DNA of 64,000 nucleotides, from positions 1-64,000 of the forward strand of contig NZ_QFHO01000017.1 of the NCBI RefSeq assembly GCF_004920835.1, given 5' to 3'. The notes beneath the pieces are model-generated. The model did no database searches and was not told where the DNA came from. It worked only from the letters and a program-made list of their open reading frames with translations. The first letter of the stretch is position 1, and each line of letters starts with the position of its first letter. Source of the stretch: Stenotrophomonas maltophilia (GTDB lineage: Bacteria > Pseudomonadota > Gammaproteobacteria > Xanthomonadales > Xanthomonadaceae). Shown in pieces: positions 56,142 through 64,000 of this stretch. A program made the position numbers and the translations under genes.

Positions 56142-56780
56142 ATGAACTTCCGCTTCCGCCGTTTCCTTGCCACCACCACCCTGGCCGTGGCCTGCGCCGC
56201 CGCCGGCAGCGCCTGGGCTGGCGCCCGCGATGACCTGAAGACCTTCACCAGCGGCCTGAAGGGCCTGGATGGCCAGTTCAGCCAGCAGGTGTTCGACAGC
56301 CGCGGCAAGGTGAAGGAGTCGACCAGCGGCCGCGTGGCGCTGTCGGCGCCGCGCCTGTTCCGCTGGGAGTATGTGCGCCCGCACGAACAGTTGATCGTGG
56401 CCGACGGCAGGAAGGTCTGGATGTACGAGCCGGACCTGGAGCAGGCCACCGTGCGCGAGCAGGGCAAGGAAGAGCAGAACAGCCCGCTGACCGCGCTGAT
56501 CAACCCGGCGCTGCTGGAGCAGCAGTACGACCTCAGCGAGGAAGCCGCCCAGCGTGACGGCCTGCAGTGGTTGTCGCTGTCGCCGAAGCGCGATACCGAA
56601 GCCAGCTTCCAGTACGCCGCGCTGGGCTTCAACGCCCAGGGTCTGGCCAGGATGGAAATCACCGACGCCGTCGGCCAGCGCACCGTGATCACCTTCAGTG
56701 GCTGGAAGCGCAACCCGGGCTTCGCTGCCGGCACCTTCAGCTTCACCCCGCCGAAGGGCACCGACGTCATCGGCAACTGA
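56142..56780 (+). CDS. lolA: LolA, periplasmic lipoprotein carrier
   Basis: 212 residues from MNFRFRRFLATTTLAV, AGGA 8 bases upstream. Signal peptide about 1-26 (ending GSAWA). Mature parts LKGLDGQFSQQVFDSRGKV, GRVALSAPRLFRWEYVRPHE and VWMYEPDLEQATVRE match LolA, which carries lipoproteins from LolCDE to LolB. The ftsK-lolA-rarA order is common in gammaproteobacteria and supports the call. Confidence 0.96.
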   Translation: MNFRFRRFLATTTLAVACAAAGSAWAGARDDLKTFTSGLKGLDGQFSQQVFDSRGKVKESTSGRVALSAPRLFRWEYVRPHEQLIVADGRKVWMYEPDLEQATVREQGKEEQNSPLTALINPALLEQQYDLSEEAAQRDGLQWLSLSPKRDTEASFQYAALGFNAQGLARMEITDAVGQRTVITFSGWKRNPGFAAGTFSFTPPKGTDVIGN

Positions 56781-56798
56781 TCTCTGGGCGGCACCGCC

Positions 56799-56906
56799 CT
56801 GGTGGGTGTCAACCTTGGTTGACACGTTTTTGATCTGCCGGCCAGCGGCCGGCACTACCGATTCCTGTGGCCTGGCGCTGGTGGGTGCAAACCTTGGTTG
56901 GCACGC
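56799..56906. repeat. Two REP copies and a SMAG monomer between lolA and rarA
   Basis: CTGGTGGGTGTCAACCTTGG-type block at 56799-56826 and a sister at 56878-56906, with a SMAG monomer ending CACTAC at 56836-56858 between them. The first forms a perfect GTGTCAACC/GGTTGACAC stem followed by GTTTTT (56806-56831), which is a good lolA terminator. Confidence 0.8.
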
Positions 56907-56914
56907 TCTCACGG

Positions 56915-56920
56915 TACAAT
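56915..56920 (+). promoter_or_regulatory. rarA -10 element
   Basis: TACAAT ends 6 bases before the rarA GTG; TTGGTT lies 15 bases upstream as a possible -35. No ribosome site is present, so rarA may be leaderless. Confidence 0.45.
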
Positions 56921-56926
56921 GACCGC

Positions 56927-58288
56927 GTGGCAAGACATCGTTCAACCTCCTTCCCCGGCCCCGATCTGCTGAGCATCGATCGGGATCATCTGCGCCCGCT
57001 GGCCGAGCGCATGCGCCCGCGCACCCTCGACGAGATGGTCGGGCAGAAGCGCCTGCTGGCGCCGGACAGCGCGCTGCGCCGCGCGGTCGAATCCGGTCGC
57101 GTGCATTCGATGATCCTGTGGGGGCCGCCGGGCTGCGGCAAGACCACGCTGGCACTGCTGCTGGCCGAATATTCCGACGCCGAATTCCGCGCCATCTCCG
57201 CCGTGCTGTCCGGCCTGCCGGAAGTGCGCCAGGTGCTGGCCGAGGCCGCGCAGCGTTTCGCTGAAGGTCGCCGCACGGTGCTGTTCGTGGACGAGGTGCA
57301 TCGCTTCAACAAGGCGCAGCAGGATGCGTTCCTGCCGCACATCGAGCGCGGCACGATCCTGTTCGTCGGTGCCACCACCGAAAATCCGTCGTTCGAGCTG
57401 AACTCGGCGCTGCTGTCGCGCTGCCGCGTGCATGTGCTGGAGGGGGTTTCGCCCACCGACATTGTCGAGGCGCTGGAACGTGCGCTGGGTGATCGCGAAC
57501 GCGGCCTGGGCGAGGAGGGCATCGAAGTCGCCCCCGAGCTTCTGCTGGAAATCGCGACCGCCGCCGATGGTGATGTGCGTCGTGCGCTGACCCTGCTGGA
57601 GATCGCCGCCGAACTGGCGGGTGGGGAGGGTGGCCGCATTACCCCGCAGACGCTGACCCAGGTGCTGGCCGATCGCACCCGCCGCTTCGACAAGGGTGGC
57701 GAGCAGTTCTACGACCAGATATCGGCGCTGCACAAGTCCGTGCGCAGCTCCAACCCTGATGCCGCGTTGTACTGGCTGACCCGCATGCTTGATGGCGGCT
57801 GCGATCCGTCTTACCTGGCGCGCCGGCTGACCCGCATGGCGATCGAGGATATCGGTCTGGCTGATCCGCGCGCGCAGAGCATGGCGCTGGAAGCCTGGGA
57901 CATCTACGAGCGCCTGGGCAGCCCGGAAGGCGAGCTGGCGTTTGCCCAGCTGGTGCTCTATCTGGCCAGCACCGCCAAGTCGAATGCTGGCTATGCCGCC
58001 TTCAACCAGGCCAAGGCCGATGTGCGCGAGAGCGGCACCGAAGAAGTGCCGCTGCACCTGCGCAACGCGCCGACCAAGCTGATGAAGGAGCTGGGCTATG
58101 GCGCCGAGTACCAGTATGACCACGATGCCGAAGGCGGCATCGCACTGGACCAGACCGGCTTCCCGGATGCGATGGGCGAGCGGGTGTACTACAACCCGGT
58201 TCCGCGTGGCCTGGAAATCAAGCTGAAGGAAAAGCTGGACCGGCTGCGTGCCGAGCGCGAAGCGGCGCGGGCCGCGAAGGGCCGCTGA
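56927..58288 (+). CDS. rarA: RarA (MgsA), AAA+ replication-associated recombination protein
   Basis: 453 residues read from GTG (VARHRSTSFPGPDLL). Walker A GPPGCGKTT, Walker B TVLFVDEVHRFNKAQQ, sensor ATTENPSFELN and the tetramerisation region LARRLTRMAIEDIGLADP are intact. RarA acts at stalled forks and interacts with SSB. An open frame continues 20 codons upstream but would run through the -10 element. Confidence 0.95.
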   Translation: MARHRSTSFPGPDLLSIDRDHLRPLAERMRPRTLDEMVGQKRLLAPDSALRRAVESGRVHSMILWGPPGCGKTTLALLLAEYSDAEFRAISAVLSGLPEVRQVLAEAAQRFAEGRRTVLFVDEVHRFNKAQQDAFLPHIERGTILFVGATTENPSFELNSALLSRCRVHVLEGVSPTDIVEALERALGDRERGLGEEGIEVAPELLLEIATAADGDVRRALTLLEIAAELAGGEGGRITPQTLTQVLADRTRRFDKGGEQFYDQISALHKSVRSSNPDAALYWLTRMLDGGCDPSYLARRLTRMAIEDIGLADPRAQSMALEAWDIYERLGSPEGELAFAQLVLYLASTAKSNAGYAAFNQAKADVRESGTEEVPLHLRNAPTKLMKELGYGAEYQYDHDAEGGIALDQTGFPDAMGERVYYNPVPRGLEIKLKEKLDRLRAEREAARAAKGR

Positions 58289-58363
58289 GCCGGCTCGACG
58301 CCACATTGTTCTGCGCGCCTGCATTTGGCACACTGCGCGGCCACTTTTTCAAGGATTGATGCC

Positions 58364-58735
58364 GTGCAGGAAATGATTCTGCCGTTGAAGCGTTACGCCC
58401 AGTTCGATGGTCGGGCCAACCGTCGCGAGTACTGGATGTTCCAGCTGTTCCTGTTGATCGTCTCAGCCGTGCTGATGGTGCCGCTCATCGCCGGATTGGT
58501 GATGCAGTCGGATGGCCTGGGTATCGCGTCGATCATCCTGTTTGTCGTGTTCTGGTTGGCTACCCTGCTGCCGGTCATCGCGGTCACCGTGCGCCGCCTG
58601 CATGACTGCAACCAGTCGGGCTGGATGTACCTGCTGGCCTTCATTCCGTTCGGCGGCCTGGTGATCTTCGTGTTCGCGCTGCTGCCGGGTACGCCGCAGG
58701 AGAATGCATATGGTCCGGTACCTGCGGGCCCCTGA
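58364..58735 (+). CDS. DUF805 family membrane protein
   Basis: 123 residues from a GTG with AAGGA 8 bases upstream; an ATG three codons later has its ribosome site too close. The DUF805 pattern is clear: PLKRYAQFDGRANRREYWMF, then three membrane segments (about 24-48, 56-77, 92-112) and VRRLHDCNQSGWMYL. Function of the family is unknown. It lies behind rarA with 75 bases between. Confidence 0.88.
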   Translation: MQEMILPLKRYAQFDGRANRREYWMFQLFLLIVSAVLMVPLIAGLVMQSDGLGIASIILFVVFWLATLLPVIAVTVRRLHDCNQSGWMYLLAFIPFGGLVIFVFALLPGTPQENAYGPVPAGP

Positions 58736-58743
58736 CATGGCAT

Positions 58744-58767
58744 GAGTCGAGCACGGCTCGACTCTAC
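58744..58767. repeat. SMAG-like monomer
   Basis: GTCGAGC-ACG-GCTCGAC followed by TCTAC. A sister of 50444-50466. Confidence 0.65.
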
Positions 58768-58781
58768 AGAGACAAAGAGAA

Positions 58782-58803
58782 GAAGCCGGCGTTCGCCGGC
58801 TTC
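58782..58803. terminator. Hairpin between convergent genes
   Basis: GAAGCCGGCG and CGCCGGCTTC around TT. It lies 4 bases beyond the minus-strand stop; A-rich sequence on its left gives a T-rich tail (TTCTCTTTG) on the minus strand. Confidence 0.75.
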
Positions 58804-58807
58804 GTCC

Positions 58808-59182
58808 TTACTTGACGGCGCAGTCGCCGAACGACAGATAGTCCGAGCCGGAGCTGAACTGCAGCGTGCAGCTGGCGGTGAAGGTGGCGCCTTCTTCCAG
58901 TGCGCTGAGCTTGGCGGCCTGCTGCGCATCGTCGGTGGTCAGCCGGGCCAGGACATTACCCTGGTCATCGCCGGCCTCGATCAGCGGCTCGCCCTGCAGG
59001 TTGCTGGAAACGCCCAGCGCGACGGCGGTGAAGGTCACCGTCTGGTTGAGTTCTTCCATGCTCAGCGTCGAATAGCCGGCCTCTTCATAGGCCTGGTAGA
59101 GCGTCGGCAGATCCTGCGCGGCATGGGCGGCCAGCGGTGCGAGCAGGCCGAGGGAGAGTGCGATCAGGGTGGTGTGCTTCAA
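58808..59182 (-). CDS. Exported OB-fold-like protein, putative
   Basis: 124 residues from a TTG at 59180-59182, since no ATG precedes the evident signal peptide (TLIALSLGLLAPLAAHA). The mature part alternates strands with a closing LQFSSGSDYLSFGDC, which recalls the tRNA_anti-like OB-fold family of small exported proteins. Two cysteines near the end could pair. Start codon and family are both tentative. Confidence 0.6.
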   Translation of the reverse strand: MKHTTLIALSLGLLAPLAAHAAQDLPTLYQAYEEAGYSTLSMEELNQTVTFTAVALGVSSNLQGEPLIEAGDDQGNVLARLTTDDAQQAAKLSALEEGATFTASCTLQFSSGSDYLSFGDCAVK

Positions 59183-59384
59183 GAGAGTCTCACGATCATG
59201 GGATCCAATCCCATGGCGGTCATGGCGCGGATGAGCGCGACCGGATCGACGGCAGACTGGCCGCCCTCCGTGGCCGCGCTGTAAGCGGGGCGATCCAATG
59301 CCCCGGTGACCAGCAAAATAGGGGAAATGCCGTGCCCAGCGCAACCGGGTCATCGCGCGCGTGATACACAGCGTGACGTTCGAT

Positions 59385-59403
59385 CGATGTGATAATCATT
59401 CGC
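59385..59403 (+). promoter_or_regulatory. Fur-box-like site
   Basis: GATAATCATT core (59391-59400) matches the centre of the Fur consensus; about 12 of 19 positions agree. It lies about 60 bases before the esterase ATG and suggests iron repression of the set that follows. Confidence 0.6.
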
Positions 59404-59464
59404 GTTTAAGGTAGACTGCGGTCCCTTGTGAACCGGCGGCCCTGGGCCGCTTCTGCCGCCGCTG

Positions 59465-60493
59465 ATGAAGCATTTCGTCCTGCCTTCGCGCCGTGGTCCG
59501 CTGGCCCGCGGACTGGCCGCCTTGATGATGGGTCTGCTCCTGGCCACCCCGTACGCCCACGCCCAGCAGCGCAATCCGCTGCAGAAGATCGGCCACACCG
59601 TGCTCGACGAGCCGGCGGCCAGCTATCGCTTCGAACATTTCGTGGTGGACAGCCCCGACCAGCAGCGCCGTTGGCGGGTGAATCTGGCGATTCCGGCCAA
59701 GGCCGGCAGGACGCCGTTGCCGGTGCTGTACGCGCTGGACGGCAATGCGGTGGCGATGGTGCTGGACCAGCCGCTGCTGGCCGAGCTGGCCGCGCGCAAG
59801 ACGCCACCGGTACTGGTACTGATCGGCTACGACAACGACCTACGCATCGATTCCAAGGCGCGCACACGCGACTACACCGCGTGGATCGATCGCGCAGACG
59901 ACGAGAGCGGCAGCACCCAGGCGGTCGGCGGTGGCGCTGCGGCGTTCCTCGATGTGATCGAGCGCCGCATCAAGCCCGAAGTCGAGCGTCGCGCACGCAT
60001 CGACGCGCAGCAGCAAGCGCTGTGGGGCCACTCACTTGGCGGGTTGTTCGTGCTCAATGCGCTGTACACCCGTCCCGCCTCCTTCCAGTCCTACCTGGCG
60101 GCCAGTCCGTCGCTATGGTGGAGCCAGGGTGCGGCACTGGGTGATCCGGAACAGCAGTTCGTGCAGAACGCGCATGGCCAGCCGGCGAAGCTCTGGCTGA
60201 TGCTGGGTGGCGCCGAGCGCGTCGGTGATCGTGGCAAGCGCGACATGAACAATCCGCGCGTGGTCGCGCACCTGCGCCGTATCGGTGGGGCCACCCCGGA
60301 TGCTGCCATGCAGCTGTCCGAGCGCTTGGGCAAGGTGCCGGGCATGCGCGTGCAGTACCGCGAGTTCCCCGGCCTCGGCCATGGTCCGATGCTGCCCGCG
60401 TCGTTCCACGCTGCGCTGCATGAACTGTATGGCGTGTCCGACCGCAGTGCCGGTGACGGCGCGCCCAACGGCGGTGACAACGCCGCCGAATGA
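59465..60493 (+). CDS. Exported alpha/beta hydrolase, siderophore-esterase type
   Basis: 342 residues with a signal peptide (about 1-33, ending PYAHA). The nucleophile elbow GHSLGG, ASPSLWW and the late His in FPGLGHGPMLP match the IroE/Fes-like esterase family that hydrolyses ferric siderophores in the periplasm or cytoplasm. The Fur-box-like site upstream and the heme/iron uptake genes downstream support a role in iron release. The substrate is not established; other esters remain possible. Confidence 0.8.
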   Translation: MKHFVLPSRRGPLARGLAALMMGLLLATPYAHAQQRNPLQKIGHTVLDEPAASYRFEHFVVDSPDQQRRWRVNLAIPAKAGRTPLPVLYALDGNAVAMVLDQPLLAELAARKTPPVLVLIGYDNDLRIDSKARTRDYTAWIDRADDESGSTQAVGGGAAAFLDVIERRIKPEVERRARIDAQQQALWGHSLGGLFVLNALYTRPASFQSYLAASPSLWWSQGAALGDPEQQFVQNAHGQPAKLWLMLGGAERVGDRGKRDMNNPRVVAHLRRIGGATPDAAMQLSERLGKVPGMRVQYREFPGLGHGPMLPASFHAALHELYGVSDRSAGDGAPNGGDNAAE

Positions 60494-60499
60494 ATCCCT

Positions 60500-60519
60500 T
60501 CGCATGCCAAGGCATGCGA
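60500..60519. repeat. Perfect TCGCATGCC palindrome
   Basis: TCGCATGCC-AA-GGCATGCGA lies 6 bases beyond the esterase stop. It may be a REP or attenuator before the propeller gene; there is no T-run. Confidence 0.5.
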
Positions 60520-60615
60520 CCCCACTACCCAGGCGAGGCTGCCGATGTGCAGCGGCCCAGGCAACCGATGAATCCCGCGTCACGTGGCGCGGCCTACGTG
60601 TGCAAGGAGCCTTCC

Positions 60616-61992
60616 ATGTCGTTCCGTCCGTCTTTCCGTCTTACCTCTCTCGCCGCTGGCCTGTTGCTGGCCGTGACCGCCACCGCACAGCCGGTGTTCG
60701 ATCAGCCGGCCAACGCCACCTTCAAGGGCGAGGTTGTCTCGCGCGGTGAGAACGTGGTTCCCGGCAGCACTGCCGACGTGGTGGGTCGCGGTTTCGTGCC
60801 GGGCCAGAAAGTCAGCCTGCTGCGTGGCGACAGCGTGCTGAACACGCAGCCGCTGGTGGTCGATGCTGATGGCAACTTCAAGACCCAGCTGAGCATTCCG
60901 GCCGACGCCGTGCCGGGCACCCATCCTGTGGTGGTGCGCGCCAGCCAGCCGGCTGCAGCCACCGTGCTGAAGCTGCGCGTCTCGCCGCAGTTGCCGCTGT
61001 CCGGCCAGGCGCAGTTCTCCACCCAGTCCAACAAGCTGGTGCCGGGCCTGTACCAGTCCGCCTACAGCGCCGCCAGCAACGCGGTGTTTGTGACCTCGGC
61101 CGTGGGCCGCCCGCCGGTGACCCAGTCGCAGCTGCTGAAGCTGGACCCGAAGTCGCTGAAGGTGACCAAGGCGATCACCCCGGCGCAGGTGCCGGGCAGC
61201 ACCAATGGCGCGGTCTACGCGGTCTACGGTGTCGGCGTGGATGACACCAACGGCAATGTCTGGGTCACCAACACCCGCCAGAACTCCATCGCGGTCTACC
61301 GCCAGAAGGACCTGTCGCTGGTCCACCAGTTCCCGGTCGATGCCGTGCCGCATGCGCGCGACGTGGTGGTTGATGGCACCCACGGCAAGGTGTTTGCCTC
61401 GGCCACAGGTGAGGACCACCTGTCGGTGTTCGACGCCAAGACCCTCAAGGAGCTGCCGGCGGTGACGCTGGAGTCCGGCGTGGACGAAGGCAAGTTCACC
61501 CCGATGAGCCTGGTGCTGGACGAGAAGGGCGGCAAGCTGTTCACCGTCAGCATCGGCACCCCGGAAGCGGCAGTGATCGACGTGGCCAGCGGCAAGGTCG
61601 AGAAGGTCATCGACCTGGGCAATTCGATCAGCGCCTCGGGCGTGGCCTTCGACGCAGCGCGCAACCGCCTGTACGTGGCCTCGCAGGGCACTGACAACCT
61701 GCTGATCGTCGATGTGGCCGCCGGCAAGGTGCTGCATGACGTGCCGGTCGGCGCCGGTGCGCTGAACGTCGCCTTCGATGATGTCTCCGGCCTGGCCTAC
61801 GTCAGCAACCGTGGCGCTGGCACGGTCACCGTGGTGAACGGTGACGGCAAGGTGGTCGCCAACCTTGATGGCGGTACGCTGCCGAACCACGTCCGTGCCG
61901 ATGGCAAGGGCAACGTGTTCGCGGTGAACAAGTCGCGTGGCGCCGAAGACCCGAAGGGTGACCGCATCACCCGCATCACCCCGAAGCAGTAA
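60616..61992 (+). CDS. Exported YncE-like beta-propeller protein
   Basis: 458 residues from MSFRPSF, AAGGAG 7 bases upstream. Signal peptide about 1-24. Residues about 28-120 look like an Ig-like domain (GSTADVVGRGFVPGQKVSLL). Residues about 145-450 are a seven-bladed NHL/YncE-type propeller with repeats such as VYAVYGVGVDDTNGNVWVTN and GVAFDAARNRLYVASQGTDN. YncE-type proteins are iron-regulated in E. coli and lie beside TonB-dependent receptors or heme transporters in other bacteria. Here it precedes hmuT by 51 bases, so it probably acts in iron or heme handling in the periplasm. Confidence 0.85.
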   Translation: MSFRPSFRLTSLAAGLLLAVTATAQPVFDQPANATFKGEVVSRGENVVPGSTADVVGRGFVPGQKVSLLRGDSVLNTQPLVVDADGNFKTQLSIPADAVPGTHPVVVRASQPAAATVLKLRVSPQLPLSGQAQFSTQSNKLVPGLYQSAYSAASNAVFVTSAVGRPPVTQSQLLKLDPKSLKVTKAITPAQVPGSTNGAVYAVYGVGVDDTNGNVWVTNTRQNSIAVYRQKDLSLVHQFPVDAVPHARDVVVDGTHGKVFASATGEDHLSVFDAKTLKELPAVTLESGVDEGKFTPMSLVLDEKGGKLFTVSIGTPEAAVIDVASGKVEKVIDLGNSISASGVAFDAARNRLYVASQGTDNLLIVDVAAGKVLHDVPVGAGALNVAFDDVSGLAYVSNRGAGTVTVVNGDGKVVANLDGGTLPNHVRADGKGNVFAVNKSRGAEDPKGDRITRITPKQ

Positions 61993-62043
61993 GTCACACG
62001 GCAGGGCGGCGTGCGCGTCGCCCTGCCAGCAAGGAGAACGAGC

Positions 62044-63090
62044 ATGAACATCGCGTCCCGTCTGCGCCTGTGTGCGCTTCCGTTGGCTGTCTCGCTGGCA
62101 CTGGCTGCCTGTGGCGGTTCATCTACGCCCTCGGACAGCGGCAAGCCGGTTGAGCCCGCCGCCGCAACCGCGCCTGGCGAAGTTGCGTTGCCGGCTGGCT
62201 GGCAGCGCGTGGCCGGCACCGATATGCCGGTCGTGCGCGACCAGAAGGCTGTGCTGCCGGCCAAGGTGCATTCCGATGACGGCGCCGACGTCGAGGTGGC
62301 CGATACCAGCCGCATCATCGCCGGTGGTGACGACGTGATCGCGGTGATCGAGGCGCTGGGACTGGACAAGCAGGTGTTCGCCGCGCCGACCAATACCACC
62401 ACCCAGGCTGGCCTGGCTGCCCCGCACCAGTTCCTGTTCAACCGCACCACTGGCGTGGAGGGCGTGCTGAGCCTGCAGGGCTCGCTGTTCCTCGGCAACA
62501 GCCTGCGTCGGCACACCGAGCTGGCGAAGAAGCTGCGTGAGGTGGGCGAACCGGCGGTGGTCATCGACGATCTGCAGCCGGCGCCGGACAAGGTGCGCAA
62601 GGTCGCCGCCGCACTAGGGCTGGCCGAAGCAGGACAGGCACTTGCCACGCAGGTGCAGCGCCAGCTCGATGAGGCTGCAGCGATTGGCAAGGGCCTGGGC
62701 CATGCGCCACGACTGATCCATGTATCGGCCACCGGCGCCGGAGGCTCGCCGACTGTTGCGGGTGCCGACAGCGCATCGGCGCAGCTGATCGCACTGGCTG
62801 GCGGCATCAACATCGGCACCGAGGCGGGGGTGAAGAACTACTCGCAGCTGAGCAATGAAGGCGTGGTCGCGGCGGCACCGGAGGTGATCCTGGTGACCGA
62901 GCATGACCTGCAGCTGTTCGGTGGTGCCGAGGGCCTGTGGAAGGCGTACCCGACGCTGAAGCAGACCCCGGCCGGGCAGGCCAATCGGGTCTGGGTGATG
63001 CCGGATGTGCAGCTGAAGTACACCAGTGTCGGTTCCGGTGCTGGCGCGCTGGCGCTGGCCAAGGCGCTGGCGGCGTTGCCGAAGGCATGA
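62044..63090 (+). CDS. hmuT: HmuT-like heme/iron ABC transporter substrate-binding lipoprotein
   Basis: 348 residues from MNIASRL, AAGGAG 9 bases upstream. A lipobox (LALAAC) predicts lipid attachment. The periplasmic-binding fold of the ferric siderophore/heme type shows IIAGGDDVIAVIEALGLDKQ, VIDDLQPAPDKVRKVAAALG and EVILVTEHDLQLFGG. The stop overlaps the permease start, the usual hmuTU coupling. Heme is the likely ligand by gene order, though siderophore or cobalamin binders share the fold. Confidence 0.88.
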   Translation: MNIASRLRLCALPLAVSLALAACGGSSTPSDSGKPVEPAAATAPGEVALPAGWQRVAGTDMPVVRDQKAVLPAKVHSDDGADVEVADTSRIIAGGDDVIAVIEALGLDKQVFAAPTNTTTQAGLAAPHQFLFNRTTGVEGVLSLQGSLFLGNSLRRHTELAKKLREVGEPAVVIDDLQPAPDKVRKVAAALGLAEAGQALATQVQRQLDEAAAIGKGLGHAPRLIHVSATGAGGSPTVAGADSASAQLIALAGGINIGTEAGVKNYSQLSNEGVVAAAPEVILVTEHDLQLFGGAEGLWKAYPTLKQTPAGQANRVWVMPDVQLKYTSVGSGAGALALAKALAALPKA

Positions 63091-64000
63091 GTCCGGCGGA
63101 TCGGCGCCGCCGTCGCGGGCGGACGATGTTGCTGGTGGCGTTGCTGGCACTGCTGGGAGCGGTGCTGGCCTCGTTCGCCGTGGGCCCGCTGCGGTTGCCG
63201 CCGCTGGAAGTGATGCAGGCGCTGGCGGTGAAGCTGGGCCTGCTCGATCCGCAGGCGGTCAGCAGCCGCGACCTCGCCGTGGTCTGGCAGTTGCGTATTC
63301 CGCGTGCCCTGTTGGGCGCGATGGTCGGCGCGTCGCTGGCGATGGCCGGTGCCAGCCTGCAGGGCCTGTTCGGCAACCCGCTGGCCGACCCTGGCATTGT
63401 CGGTGTCAGCCAGGGCGCTGCGCTGGGTGCGGTGGCCGCCATCGTACTCGGCGCTGCCGGTGCGGCCGGCTGGCTGGTGCCGGTGGCCGCGTTCGCTGGC
63501 GGCGCACTGGCAATCGGCCTGACCTACGCATTGGCCCGGCCCGGCAAGGGCACGGGCAACGCCACGCTGCTGCTGGTCGGTATCGCGATGGCCGCGTTCT
63601 GCTCGGCACTGATCGGTTTCCTCACGTACATCGCCAGCGAAAGCGAGCTGCAGTCGCTGGTGTTCTGGCAGATGGGCTCGCTGGCGCGCGCCAACTGGGC
63701 CGATGTGGCGGCCGTGGTGCCGTTGTTCGCCATCGGTGTGTTCGCGCTGCAGCGATTGGCCACGCCGCTGGACATGCTGGCGCTGGGTGAGCGCCAGGCG
63801 CAGCACCTCGGGCTGGATGTCACCCGCACGCGGCGTCGCCTGGTGGCGTTCAGTGCGCTGCTGGTGGGGGCTGCGGTGGCGTTTGCCGGTTCGATCAGTT
63901 TCGTTGGCCTGGTGGTGCCGCACGTGGCGCGCCTGCTGGTCGGCCCGGGTCATCGCTGGTTGCTGCCGTTGTCCGGCCTGCTCGGTGCGCTGCTGATCGT
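63087..64000 (+). CDS. hmuU: FecCD-type permease of heme/iron ABC transporter, partial
   Basis: The frame opens at the ATGA overlap (63087) and runs off the right edge, giving about 304 residues. It is hydrophobic with regular membrane segments. Signatures of the BtuC/FecCD family are LRIPRALLGAMVGASLAMAG, LFGNPLADPGIVGVSQGAAL, QMGSLARANW and GSISFVGLVVPHVARLL. With the lipoprotein upstream and an ATPase expected beyond the window, this forms the inner-membrane importer. Confidence 0.92.
   Translation, partial: MSPADRRRRRGRTMLLVALLALLGAVLASFAVGPLRLPPLEVMQALAVKLGLLDPQAVSSRDLAVVWQLRIPRALLGAMVGASLAMAGASLQGLFGNPLADPGIVGVSQGAALGAVAAIVLGAAGAAGWLVPVAAFAGGALAIGLTYALARPGKGTGNATLLLVGIAMAAFCSALIGFLTYIASESELQSLVFWQMGSLARANWADVAAVVPLFAIGVFALQRLATPLDMLALGERQAQHLGLDVTRTRRRLVAFSALLVGAAVAFAGSISFVGLVVPHVARLLVGPGHRWLLPLSGLLGALLI

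Noticed and set aside
56867..56926. In-frame ATG 20 codons upstream of the chosen rarA start
   Set aside because: It lies inside a REP copy and upstream of the -10 element, and the extra residues are unlike the family.
58326..58341. TGGCACACTGCGCGGC before the DUF805 gene
   Set aside because: The -24 half fits but the -12 half does not.

Overview
The window looks like a chromosomal segment of a Stenotrophomonas, most likely the S. maltophilia complex. The high G+C, the GTAG/CTAC-bounded hairpin repeats (SMAG type), the flagellar gene order shared with Xanthomonas, three tandem flagellin genes and a RavS/RavR-like c-di-GMP locus all point there. No plasmid, phage or insertion sequence is visible. 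Identifications rest on reading the sequence and on knowledge of the families; no database search was run.

Layout. (1) 1-12.2 kb, minus strand: a partial secreted protein, then fleQ, a lone receiver, rpoN2, a NarL-type regulator resembling FsnR, a PilZ-like gene, fliT-like, fliS, fliD and three flagellins. (2) 12.4-23.0 kb, minus strand: flgBCDEFGHIJKL in reverse order, then cheV. (3) 24.4-25.8 kb, plus strand: flgA, flgM, flgN-like. (4) 25.8-33.9 kb: a soluble histidine kinase, a GGDEF-EAL-REC protein with its PAS kinase, and a large PAS-GGDEF-EAL protein. (5) 34-36.6 kb: two membrane proteins of unknown role, a small ORF and a chemoreceptor-like protein without a ligand domain. (6) 36.8-39.9 kb: hflD, mnmA, a Nudix gene, a secreted protein, clpS. 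(7) 40-46.1 kb: the N-degron genes clpS, clpA, infA and aat, interrupted by an APH(6)-like kinase and a higBA toxin-antitoxin module. (8) 46.2-59.2 kb: a Cys-rich protein of unknown function, a GNAT/FemAB-like protein, a frameshifted amidase, trxB, ftsK, a transglutaminase-like protein, lolA, rarA, a DUF805 protein and an OB-fold-like secreted protein. (9) 59.4-64 kb: an iron/heme uptake set (Fur-box-like site, esterase, beta-propeller, HmuT-like lipoprotein, FecCD permease cut by the window edge).

Regulatory logic visible in the sequence. Sigma-54 (-24/-12) promoters precede flgB, flgG, flgA and fliD; those of flgB and flgG are identical over 16 bases. Sigma-28-like promoters precede the first flagellin, fliS, cheV, flgM, the chemoreceptor and, with less certainty, the PAS-GGDEF-EAL gene. 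So RpoN2/FleQ would drive the hook-basal body, and FliA (checked by FlgM) would drive filament, chemotaxis and c-di-GMP output. The most unusual signal is a consensus sigma-54 promoter at 7980-7995 on the plus strand, back to back with the fliD promoter and with no gene ahead of it. It would make an RNA antisense to the 3' end of a flagellin gene.

Limits: promoters, terminators and starts are called by eye. The two frameshifted loci could be sequencing errors. Gene names taken from Stenotrophomonas/Xanthomonas literature (fsnR, ravR) are by resemblance only.
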